From contig CASEKM010000013.1 of assembly GCA_949288405.1 (NCBI GenBank), positions 1-17,692 of the forward strand: 17,692 nucleotides of DNA. The letters run 5' to 3'. A program made the position numbers and the translations under genes. This document shows, piece by piece, positions 7,353 to 12,984 of this stretch. Source of the stretch: an uncultured bacterium (lineage in GTDB: Bacteria > Bacillota > Clostridia > Oscillospirales > Oscillospiraceae). The notes under the pieces were generated by a model, which saw only the letters and a program-made list of their open reading frames with translations, made no database searches and was not told the origin of the DNA. Every line of letters starts with the position of its first letter. The stretch's first letter is position 1.

Positions 7353-9200
7353 TCACTGGGCCACGTTCTGGCAGAAGTTCATAAGCACCTGGGCCACCTG
7401 AGCGCGGGTGGCAGTGCCGGTGGGATTGAGCCGGTTGCCGTCGCTGCCGGACAGCAGGCCCTCGCTTACCGCCCAGGACACGGCCTCAGCGGCCCAGCCG
7501 GAGATCTTGTCGGAGTCGGCAAACTCCCGGACGGCCATACCGCCCTGGGTGGTGTCATAGCCCTTGTACTTGGCATAGCTGTACAGGATCTGGGCCATCT
7601 GCTCCCGGGTCAGGGGGCTGTTGGGGGAGTACTGGCTCTCGCCGGTGCCGGCCACCACACCCTGGGCCGCCGCCCAGTTCACCGCGCTGGCAAACCACTC
7701 GCCGGCGGGCACGTCAGAGAAGCCGCTGGCGCCGGAGACGGCGGGCTTGCCCTCCATAGCGTACAGCATCTGGGCCAGCATGGCGCGGCTCAGGTTCACG
7801 TTGGGGCCGAAGCTGCTGGCGGACACGCCGGACATGAGGCCCTCGCCGGCCACATACTGCACGGCGTTATAGAACCAGTCGCTGGTCTTCACATCCTGGA
7901 ACGCGGGGGTCTCCTCCACCGGAGGCTCCTCGGGAGTCTGCTGGCCGGCATAGACGCCGGCGTACTCCACCAGGGCCCGCAGGGGGGCGTTGCACAGATC
8001 CTGGTCCACGTCCACGTCCCGAGTGTCCTCCAGGGCGTCCCGCTCCGGGTGCCACTGAAGGGCCAGGGCAAACAGGTTGTCCTGATACTCCACGGCCTCC
8101 ACGATGCCGTCGGAGGAGTAGGCCACGATGGTCAGGCCCTCGCCCAGCTTCTCGGGATTCACGGCCTGGTGGTGGGCGGTGGCGATCTGGTCGATGGAGG
8201 TGGAGCCGATGATATCGTACAGCCACTTGGAGTCGGGATCGATGCCGATACTCTCACCGGCGGCCAGCTTGTGATAGCCGGTGCCGCCGCTGTGGATCAG
8301 GCCGTCGATCTGCACCCGGTAGTGCTCGCCCTCGGCACAGCCGCTCTTCTCGTACGCGCCGGTCTCGCTGTTCCAGACGTTGTAGCCGGTGTCGTCCAGC
8401 ACGCCGGTGACCCGGCTCTCGTCGATCTCCCCGGCCTGGACCTTCTGGCCCAGGTAGTAGGGCACGTCCTGGATCAGGCCGCCGCCCAGGGCCACGTTCA
8501 GGCCCTGCTCGCCCCGGCACACCGCCAGCAGGGGCACGTCCAGCTCGATGGCCTGCTGCATCAGATTGATGTCAGAGGTGTCCCGGGCGTCGTTCCAGCC
8601 GCTGGAGCCGTGGGGAGTCTGCTCCTCGCCGTACAGGGAGGGGTTCCAGTCCTCGCCGCCGGTCATAAAGATGCCGTCCAGATCGGCCAGCACATCCCGG
8701 GCTCCCTGGGCGCTGGTCACCTGGGGCAGATAGACCGCCAGAGCGCCATTGCGCTCGAAGGCCTCGGCAAAGCCCTGGTAGTCAGAGCCGATGTCGTTCT
8801 TCTTCCAGGAGATGCCGATGACCGGACGCTCCCGGATGTCGGTGATGGTGACCTCGGTCACCTCGCCCGCCCCGTTGAAGGTCAGGTCGGCGGTGACCGC
8901 CTGGCCCAGGGTGCGGCCCTCGGTGCTGGTGCCCAGCACAGTGGCAGGGGCGTCCGCCGTACCCATCACGGCCCGCAGCTCCTCGGGGGTGTCCACGCCG
9001 GCCCCCGTCTCGTCCACGATGACCGCGCCGCCGGCGTCGGCGGTGTAGGTCACGTTGTACTCCAGGCTGCCGTCCGCCGCCAGGGCGTAGAGGATGGCGT
9101 CCTCCTGGGTGGTCCCGGCCTCCGCCGCCAGACCGGTGACCGGCACCAGAGAGGCGACCATGGCCAGCGCCATCGCCGTTGACAAGATCCGTCTTTTCAT
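7353..9200 (-). CDS. Secreted peptidase C26 / class I glutamine-amidotransferase-like hydrolase with three SLH domains
   Basis: The 615-residue product starts with a signal peptide (MKRRILSTAMALAMVASLVP, probable cleavage after about residue 25). An unidentified beta-rich stretch covers about 30-122. The core domain (124-412) matches the PuuD / gamma-glutamyl hydrolase (C26) family: RPVIGISWK at the first strand, TGGEDWNPSLYG (180-191), nucleophile Cys228 in AVCRGEQGLN, AHHQAV (342-347) and the His383/Glu385 pair in LQWHPE. A Pro/Glu linker (421-432) leads to three SLH repeats (about 433-485, 494-545, 558-610) that bind pyruvylated cell-wall polymer, so the enzyme is displayed outside the cell. 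Known relatives cut gamma-glutamyl bonds (gamma-glutamyl-GABA, folate polyglutamate); the substrate here is inferred only as some gamma-glutamyl compound. Start ATG 9200 has GAGGAG 11 nt upstream; GTG 9212 overlaps that RBS. Confidence 0.9.
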   Translation of the reverse strand: MKRRILSTAMALAMVASLVPVTGLAAEAGTTQEDAILYALAADGSLEYNVTYTADAGGAVIVDETGAGVDTPEELRAVMGTADAPATVLGTSTEGRTLGQAVTADLTFNGAGEVTEVTITDIRERPVIGISWKKNDIGSDYQGFAEAFERNGALAVYLPQVTSAQGARDVLADLDGIFMTGGEDWNPSLYGEEQTPHGSSGWNDARDTSDINLMQQAIELDVPLLAVCRGEQGLNVALGGGLIQDVPYYLGQKVQAGEIDESRVTGVLDDTGYNVWNSETGAYEKSGCAEGEHYRVQIDGLIHSGGTGYHKLAAGESIGIDPDSKWLYDIIGSTSIDQIATAHHQAVNPEKLGEGLTIVAYSSDGIVEAVEYQDNLFALALQWHPERDALEDTRDVDVDQDLCNAPLRALVEYAGVYAGQQTPEEPPVEETPAFQDVKTSDWFYNAVQYVAGEGLMSGVSASSFGPNVNLSRAMLAQMLYAMEGKPAVSGASGFSDVPAGEWFASAVNWAAAQGVVAGTGESQYSPNSPLTREQMAQILYSYAKYKGYDTTQGGMAVREFADSDKISGWAAEAVSWAVSEGLLSGSDGNRLNPTGTATRAQVAQVLMNFCQNVAQ

Positions 9201-9297
9201 ACTCTGCAACACTCCTCATTTTCCCAATTTCGGCGGACGCGCCCGCGCCGTCCGGCCATTCCGGCCCGCGCAAGCGTCCCGTCGATTTGCATAAAAC

Positions 9298-9326
9298 AAA
9301 ATACCATATTTCACGACGCTTTGCAA
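9298..9326 (-). promoter_or_regulatory. Probable promoter of the C26-SLH gene
   Basis: On the minus strand TTGCAA (9326-9321), a 17-nt spacer and TATTTT (9303-9298). This gives a leader of about 90 nt containing a CGGACG/CGTCCG hairpin (9234-9254). The region is AT-rich amid GC-rich sequence, as expected for a promoter. Confidence 0.5.
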
Positions 9327-9371
9327 GGCTGTACAGGATCTTTTTGCCGCCCGCCCATGCGCAGAAGCACA

Positions 9372-9398
9372 CGGCGGACCGCCTCAGACGGTCCGCCG
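9372..9398. terminator. Hairpin after the TIM-barrel gene
   Basis: CGGCGGACCG (9372-9381) pairs perfectly with CGGTCCGCCG (9389-9398) around a 7-nt loop, 9 nt past the stop codon at 9407. No T-run follows on the minus strand, so termination is uncertain; it may protect the mRNA 3' end. Its core recurs in two other hairpins (10341-10372 and 12754-12793). Confidence 0.55.
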
Positions 9399-9406
9399 CT
9401 CTGACG

Positions 9407-10225
9407 CTATTGAAATACCTGCCGCAGCAGCGCCAAGGTCTGCTCCGCCTCCCGCCGCCAGGCGGCCCGGCTCTCGGTCTGCGCCTCCACGCTGACCCCG
9501 CCGGCATAGCCCAGCTCCCTCAGCACCCCCGCATACGCCTGGAGCGCGGGGGTCTCCCCCTCCAGGCCGGTCAAATAGCGCCGCCCCTCCAGGGCCGCGA
9601 TGTGGGTGTGGACCAGCCACTCCCCCCCTCCGTCCAGAAGGACCCGGGGGTCGTCCCCCTCCCAGCGCAGGTGGTAGTAATCGCACAGCGTCCGCACCTG
9701 GGGAGCGCCGATCCGCCGGGCCATGGACAAAACATCCCCGTAGTGGTTGAGCACATTGCTCTCCGCCCCGCTGACGTGTTCCAGGGCGACCACCACCCCG
9801 TGGTCCGCCGCCAGCTCTCCCGCCCGGCGCAGGAAGGCCTCGATCTGATCCAGGGCCCGGTCCGGGGAAAAGCCCGGCGGACAGCTCCGGGACTGGGGAC
9901 TTCCGAACCCGGCGACGGCGGCCCCCAGGGCCTCCATCCGTCCAAAAGCCCGGGACAGGTACCGCTCCAGCTCCGCGTCCGGGGAGCGGTCCTCCCCGGT
10001 GACCCGGAGGGCGGGCGGCAGGAAGGCGTTGCAGCAGGGGCAGGGCAGGTCCAGCGCCCCCAGCAGCCCGCGCAGCTCCTCAAATTCCCGCTCCCCCAGC
10101 GCCTCCAACTGGCTGAGGGGGAGCTCGATGTAATCATAGCCCGCCTCCTTGATCTCCCGGGCGTAGCCGGAGCCCGCCGGCCCCGCCCCCTGGGGCAGCA
10201 GATTCACACAGCAGCCGAATGTCAT
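9407..10225 (-). CDS. Sugar phosphate isomerase/epimerase-like TIM-barrel protein
   Basis: A 272-residue member of the xylose isomerase-like / AP endonuclease 2 superfamily. These are (beta/alpha)8 barrels binding a divalent metal, and most act as sugar or keto-acid isomerases and epimerases. Visible barrel landmarks are MTFGCCVNLL (strand 1), DYIELPLSQL (31-40), the likely metal Glu149 in VALEHV, Asp182/His185 in CDYYH, His206/His208 in VHTHIA and Glu247 in SVEAQ at the end. The spacing fits tagatose-3-epimerase / hydroxypyruvate-isomerase-type enzymes, but substrate cannot be assigned. The start ATG 10225 has a purine-rich GGAGAGGAGAGGG upstream. The gene appears to be alone: its own extended -10 lies 45 bp upstream and the neighbour to the left has its own promoter. 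Cys-rich segment CPCCNAF (62-68) is unusual but not diagnostic. Confidence 0.85.
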   Translation of the reverse strand: MTFGCCVNLLPQGAGPAGSGYAREIKEAGYDYIELPLSQLEALGEREFEELRGLLGALDLPCPCCNAFLPPALRVTGEDRSPDAELERYLSRAFGRMEALGAAVAGFGSPQSRSCPPGFSPDRALDQIEAFLRRAGELAADHGVVVALEHVSGAESNVLNHYGDVLSMARRIGAPQVRTLCDYYHLRWEGDDPRVLLDGGGEWLVHTHIAALEGRRYLTGLEGETPALQAYAGVLRELGYAGGVSVEAQTESRAAWRREAEQTLALLRQVFQ

Positions 10226-10269
10226 CTCGCCCTCTCCTCTCCGGCGGCTTTGCGCCGTCTGTTTTGCCC

Positions 10270-10278
10270 ATTATACCA
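10270..10278 (-). promoter_or_regulatory. Extended -10 promoter of the TIM-barrel gene
   Basis: TGGTATAAT on the minus strand (10278-10270) is a perfect extended -10 element. The -35 region is GC-rich with no good match, which extended -10 promoters tolerate. The leader to ATG 10225 is about 38 nt and carries a small GGCG/CGCC hairpin. Confidence 0.6.
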
Positions 10279-10340
10279 CACCGCCCCGCCCTCCGCCACT
10301 CTTTCCGGGCATGCGGCGCCCCTGACAGCAGATGAGACAA

Positions 10341-10372
10341 GCCCGGCGGACCGTGAATGCGGTCCGCCGGGC
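10341..10372. terminator. 13-bp perfect hairpin after the small secreted peptide gene
   Basis: GCCCGGCGGACCG (10341-10353) pairs perfectly with CGGTCCGCCGGGC (10360-10372), loop TGAATG. It lies 22 nt beyond the shifted-frame stop at 10394 of the peptide gene and separates that operon from the TIM-barrel promoter. The minus-strand tail TTGTCTCATC is only weakly T-rich. Confidence 0.65.
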
Positions 10373-10393
10373 TTGCCGTTGTTTCAGAGATGG

Positions 10394-10535
10394 TCAGCTG
10401 ATCTGACCGGAGGGGGTGCAGGTCATGGAGATATTGACCTGCACGGTATCAAAAATAAGCGGCCGCAGAGACGGGCAGGGCCAGCGAACCGGCAATCAAA
10501 CCCACCGCCAACAAAATAGACAGCTTACGTTTCAT
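10394..10535 (-). CDS. Small secreted peptide, reading frame broken at a T5 run
   Basis: ATG 10535 opens a clear signal peptide (MKRKLSILLAVGLIAGSLAL, then PVSAAAYF) that stops at TGA 10451-10449 after 28 residues. If one base of the T run (complement of A 10451-10455) is skipped, the frame continues as DTVQVNISMTCTPSGQIS to TGA 10394, giving a 46-residue precursor with a mature peptide of about 20 residues holding one Cys. Good RBS (AAGGGAAGG, about 5 nt spacing). The start overlaps the stop of the upstream membrane-protein gene by 11 nt, indicating translational coupling. Possible explanations are a real inactivating insertion, a homopolymer sequencing error, or +1 frameshifting at TTT-TGA-T, which has the same layout as the prfB site (CTT-TGA-C) but without an upstream SD-like stimulator. 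I do not recognise the peptide family. Confidence 0.6.
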
Positions 10536-10920
10536 CCGGACCTTCCCTTTCTTCATAAATGATAAGTCTTTCTGTTACCTCTACCTTCATGGGCTGTGTT
10601 TTCAAGAGAACCACCCAAACAAGCAACAGAATCATTGCGGCCGCAACTACGCCCGCCAGAATTCGTCTGCCCAGCTTCCGCAGCCTTTTCCGGCGCTCCA
10701 GCAGCTCCGGGTCCAGTTCTTCCAGAAAGCACTGGGCCAGCTCCTCCGGCTCCCCCAGGCATCCGGCCACTTCATCGGGCGCGGCATCGGGCTTGCCCTG
10801 AAGGAAATCGTCGGCCATCCGCCGGGCCTGGGCCAAAAACCGCTCCCGGTCCTCCCCGGGACAGTCCAGACAGCGCTCCAGGGCGCGGAAGTAGTCCTCC
10901 ATGGTGCTCCAGGTCTTCAT
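10525..10920 (-). CDS. HAAS/DUF1700-like membrane protein partnered with PadR
   Basis: A 131-residue protein with an N-terminal helical domain (about 3-72: YFRALERCLDCPGEDRERFL, DDFLQG, LGEPEELAQCFLEEL), a basic juxtamembrane segment (RRKRLRKLGRR, 76-86), one membrane span (88-107) and a short outward tail (108-131). The pattern of a helical region ending in LG.PEELA before a TM segment is that of the HAAS/DUF1700 proteins that follow padR genes in Firmicutes and are thought to sense or relay envelope signals; the match is by pattern only. Its ATG overlaps the padR stop in an ATGA 4-nt overlap, and its 3' end overlaps the next gene by 11 nt, so the three are one translation-coupled operon. 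Confidence 0.75.
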   Translation of the reverse strand: MKTWSTMEDYFRALERCLDCPGEDRERFLAQARRMADDFLQGKPDAAPDEVAGCLGEPEELAQCFLEELDPELLERRKRLRKLGRRILAGVVAAAMILLLVWVVLLKTQPMKVEVTERLIIYEEREGPDET

Positions 10921-11294
10921 GCTCCCTTCCCCCCTTCCGTCAGGCCCAGGATCTGGTCCACTGCACCGGTGTACCGCCGGTATTCCCGAATCAGAGCGTT
11001 CAGATACTCCTCCCCCTCCGGGGTGATGGCAAAGTAGATCCGGGCCCGGTTGTCCTCGCTGACCACCTTCCCCTGCTCCTCCACATAATTAAAGTCCTGG
11101 AGGCGGTGGATGGTCAGGTAGAGGGTGTTGAAGGTGATGACCCCCTCGCTGAGCACCTGGATCTCGCTCATCATCTCGTAGGTGTACATGGGCCGCCGGC
11201 GCAGGAGAAACAGCACCAGCATCTCGGTCGTCGCCTTTTTTAAGGATTCCCGGAACCCCTCCGGGGTCCCGCTTCGCTTTGCGGTTTTTTCCAT
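10917..11294 (-). CDS. PadR family transcriptional regulator
   Basis: A 125-residue winged-helix repressor of the PadR family. EMLVLFLLRRRPMYTYEMMSEI (24-45) is the characteristic helix 1-2 region, FNTLYLTIHRLQDFNYVEE (55-73) the recognition helix and wing start, and ARIYFAITPEGEEYLN (84-99) the wing and following helix with the near-invariant Y..T..G. Start ATG 11294 (AGAAGG about 11 nt upstream) is chosen because the longer frame begins at a TTG (11339) that overlaps the -10 box of the gene's own promoter and so cannot lie on the transcript. It is first in a leftward operon with a HAAS-like membrane protein and a secreted peptide. Its promoter shares a palindromic control region with the divergent secreted-protein gene, so it probably represses itself and that gene. 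Confidence 0.9.
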   Translation of the reverse strand: MEKTAKRSGTPEGFRESLKKATTEMLVLFLLRRRPMYTYEMMSEIQVLSEGVITFNTLYLTIHRLQDFNYVEEQGKVVSEDNRARIYFAITPEGEEYLNALIREYRRYTGAVDQILGLTEGGKGA

Positions 11295-11327
11295 GTATAC
11301 CACAGCCTTCTTTATAAGCTCAATATT

Positions 11328-11355
11328 ATTATAAAACAAATTATTTATATGTCAA
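11328..11355 (-). promoter_or_regulatory. padR promoter
   Basis: Minus strand TTGACA (11355-11350), 16-nt AT-rich spacer, TATAAT (11333-11328): both hexamers are perfect consensus. Transcription would start near 11321, between the rejected TTG and the chosen ATG 11294. Confidence 0.85.
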
Positions 11356-11372
11356 TATATTTTTTATTGACA
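11350..11372. promoter_or_regulatory. Palindromic operator candidate joining two divergent -35 boxes
   Basis: TGTCAATA (11350-11357) and TATTGACA (11365-11372) are perfect 8-bp inverted arms separated by TATTTTT. Each arm contains the -35 hexamer of one of two divergent promoters. A dimeric repressor such as the adjacent PadR bound here would block both; that assignment is inference, since PadR sites vary. Confidence 0.5.
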
Positions 11373-11395
11373 AGTATAATCTGTTGTGATATATT
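11367..11395 (+). promoter_or_regulatory. Promoter of the GETYG-repeat secreted protein gene
   Basis: TTGACA (11367-11372), 17-nt spacer, TATATT (11390-11395). The predicted start near 11402 leaves a 110-nt leader carrying a three-codon minigene before the real ribosome binding site. Confidence 0.8.
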
Positions 11396-11428
11396 CAGGC
11401 TACAGAGAGGTCTCACGGGTATCTGATC

Positions 11429-11455
11429 AGGAGGTGTATTCCTATGGACATGTGA
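11429..11455 (+). promoter_or_regulatory. Leader minigene: strong Shine-Dalgarno followed by ATG-GAC-ATG-TGA
   Basis: AGGAGGTG (11429-11436) is placed 7-9 nt before ATG 11444, which reads M-D-M-stop (11444-11455). Sixty nucleotides later a second, equally strong AGGAGGT drives the real gene. Such an abortive ribosome site in a leader may stabilise the mRNA, stall ribosomes, or be the remnant of an older start. Confidence 0.5.
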
Positions 11456-11512
11456 ATTTAACTTTTGCCTTCCCCAAATCAAGTTTTATCTACAAAACAG
11501 GAGGTAACCAGC

Positions 11513-12745
11513 ATGAAGCTTTCTATTAAAAGCATGTCCCGGACCATGGCGGCCACCCTGGCCCTGGCTGTAATGATCCCTTTGGGAACTATGGCTGCAT
11601 CGTATGATTCCATTCATACCTACCGCCAAGACTACACCGGACAGGAATACGAAATTTGGTCCACGATTTATGAGGATTCTTCCACAGAATACCGCGGCGC
11701 TTCTTGGGTCCACACCTCAAACAGCGTGAATGTTCCGGCCAGAGCTATGGGAGCCTCCGTCGGCTTGTACAGCAAGGGTGGCGAAGTTTACATGGAACTC
11801 GACCCCACCTTCAATTCGGCTCCGGCCACCACCCATTTTCGCACCACCAGCGATATCTATCCCTATGATGGCGACGTGTATGCTCAGGGTAAAATTTATC
11901 TGCGGAACAGCGCTAGCTCCGACGATTACAGGTTCTATCTGACCGCCGAAACGCGCAAACTCTTTCCCGATTCGAAAAGCGCAGAGACGGAATATCAGGA
12001 CACGCTGGCTCAATTAGCGGATGCTACCCTGCTTTCTGACGGGACCTATCCTGTAACGGCCTCCGGAGAGACTTATGGCTCTGAGCTTCTGGCCAATCAG
12101 GTTGGTGAAATCCCCGACTTGATTTCTGCCATCGGCATCAATGGTGTCAGTGGATATGTTCGCGCAGACGAGTTCTATCCAAACCTCAAAACGGTCGCAG
12201 ATGTGGACGCATACGTAGCAGCCATGGAGCAAAACACCGCGGGCTATCGTGAAATTCCTGTATATGATTTGAATGGAAACGTGATTGATCGGTTCCATGT
12301 TCTGACCACCGAAAATGAGATTACCGATGAAATTCAAGCTACCATCGACTATCTGGAGCAACAGGATGCCATCAGAAATGAGGAACCTCCCGCCCACCTG
12401 GCCGCGCAAATCTCCAAGGATTTCGCCGGCTACCCAGTAAACAGCAAAGGCGAGACCTACGGTAATCAGACCATGTTCTCCGCCTCTGGCATCGAGCCCG
12501 ACCTGAGGGCCGCGATCGGTACCAATGGTGAGCACGGCTATATCCGCACCAGCGACACCATCAGCGGCAAGTTTACCATCGGCTCCCGTTTTGACGCCGA
12601 AAAATACATGGAGTATATGCTGACTCAGCCTGACTCCTATCTGATTCCCCTATACGACAAGGAAGGAAATGTGATCGGCCAGTTCCGGTACGGCGGCTCC
12701 GGTGCTTCCGACCCTATCTGGAAAATGCGGCAGGCCGCTCAATGA
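11513..12745 (+). CDS. Secreted protein with two tandem GETYG modules
   Basis: 410 residues from ATG 11513 (AGGAGGT at 11499-11505, 8 nt before). Residues 1-29 are a signal peptide (MKLSIKSMSRTMAATLALAV...). Residues 30-150 are Tyr/Ser/Thr-rich, probably beta, with no motif I recognise. Two copies of one module follow: 178-262 (TYPVTASGETYGSELL, PDLISAIGINGVSGYVRADE, IPVYDLNGNVIDRF) and 307-392 (GYPVNSKGETYGNQTM, PDLRAAIGTNGEHGYIRTSD, IPLYDKEGNVIGQF). Similar YPVN..G.TYG / DL..A.G.NG..GYV / YD..G..IG.F segments occur in extracellular parts of other Clostridia proteins, including some BlaR1-type ones, from memory; function is not known. No membrane anchor or sorting signal is seen, so it is likely released. 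Codon use is visibly less GC-rich than flanking genes, suggesting recent acquisition. It is divergent from padR and probably under its control. Confidence 0.85.
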   Translation: MKLSIKSMSRTMAATLALAVMIPLGTMAASYDSIHTYRQDYTGQEYEIWSTIYEDSSTEYRGASWVHTSNSVNVPARAMGASVGLYSKGGEVYMELDPTFNSAPATTHFRTTSDIYPYDGDVYAQGKIYLRNSASSDDYRFYLTAETRKLFPDSKSAETEYQDTLAQLADATLLSDGTYPVTASGETYGSELLANQVGEIPDLISAIGINGVSGYVRADEFYPNLKTVADVDAYVAAMEQNTAGYREIPVYDLNGNVIDRFHVLTTENEITDEIQATIDYLEQQDAIRNEEPPAHLAAQISKDFAGYPVNSKGETYGNQTMFSASGIEPDLRAAIGTNGEHGYIRTSDTISGKFTIGSRFDAEKYMEYMLTQPDSYLIPLYDKEGNVIGQFRYGGSGASDPIWKMRQAAQ

Positions 12746-12753
12746 CCTGTAAA

Positions 12754-12793
12754 AAACCAGCGGACCGTCTCCCCCGAGGCGGTCCGCTGGTTT
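12754..12793 (+). terminator. Terminator after the GETYG-repeat gene
   Basis: AAACCAGCGGACCG (12754-12767) pairs perfectly (14 bp) with CGGTCCGCTGGTTT (12780-12793), a 12-nt loop, then TCTCTC. It begins 9 nt after the stop codon and shares its GCGGACCG core with two other hairpins in the window. Confidence 0.85.
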
Positions 12794-12846
12794 CTCTCGC
12801 GCCGCGCGGCGGGGAGAGAGCCGGGAAAAATATCTGCAAAAACCCC

Positions 12847-12875
12847 TTGCAATCTCCTGGGGGCTATGGTATAGT
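12847..12875 (+). promoter_or_regulatory. Promoter of the rimP-nusA-infB operon
   Basis: TTGCAA (12847-12852), 17-nt spacer, TATAGT (12870-12875). The predicted start near 12882 gives a leader of about 100 nt with two hairpins before rimP. Confidence 0.75.
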
Positions 12876-12903
12876 AAGAACGTAAATTATGGTAGTATTG
12901 GCT

Positions 12904-12931
12904 AGAGTGGGGTTTCGGCTCCGCTCTTTTT
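12904..12931 (+). terminator. Terminator-like hairpin in the rimP leader (possible attenuator)
   Basis: AGAGTGGGG (12904-12912) pairs with CTCCGCTCT (12919-12927), 9 bp with two G-T pairs and loop TTTCGG. The 3' arm runs into TTTTT (12927-12931). It is about 25 nt into the transcript of an essential operon, which suggests regulated rather than constitutive termination. NusA, encoded downstream, could feed back at such a site; that is inference. Confidence 0.55.
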
Positions 12932-12946
12932 ACTTGACTAAATCAG

Positions 12947-12969
12947 CCGGACCCGGTTTCCCGGGCCGG
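12947..12969 (+). promoter_or_regulatory. GC-rich hairpin next to the rimP ribosome binding site
   Basis: CCGG-A-CCCGG (12947-12956) pairs with CCGGG-CCGG (12961-12969) around TTTC: nine G-C pairs with one bulged A. It ends 4 nt before AGGAGG (12974-12979), so it may affect ribosome access to rimP or compete with an alternative fold of the leader hairpin at 12904-12931. Confidence 0.45.
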
Positions 12970-12984
12970 GCGCAGGAGGCGTTT

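Noticed and set aside
7026..9182. 718-codon open frame on the plus strand
   Set aside because: It runs through the symporter end, the bidirectional terminator and then antisense to the C26-SLH gene; composition is Gly/His/Val-rich shadow with no domain.
11295..11339. TTG start at 11339 extending PadR by 15 residues
   Set aside because: It overlaps the perfect TATAAT of the padR promoter, so it would lie upstream of the transcript.
12889..12984. In-frame ATG at 12889 extending RimP by 32 residues
   Set aside because: No SD, almost at the predicted transcript start, and the added residues are encoded by the two leader hairpins.
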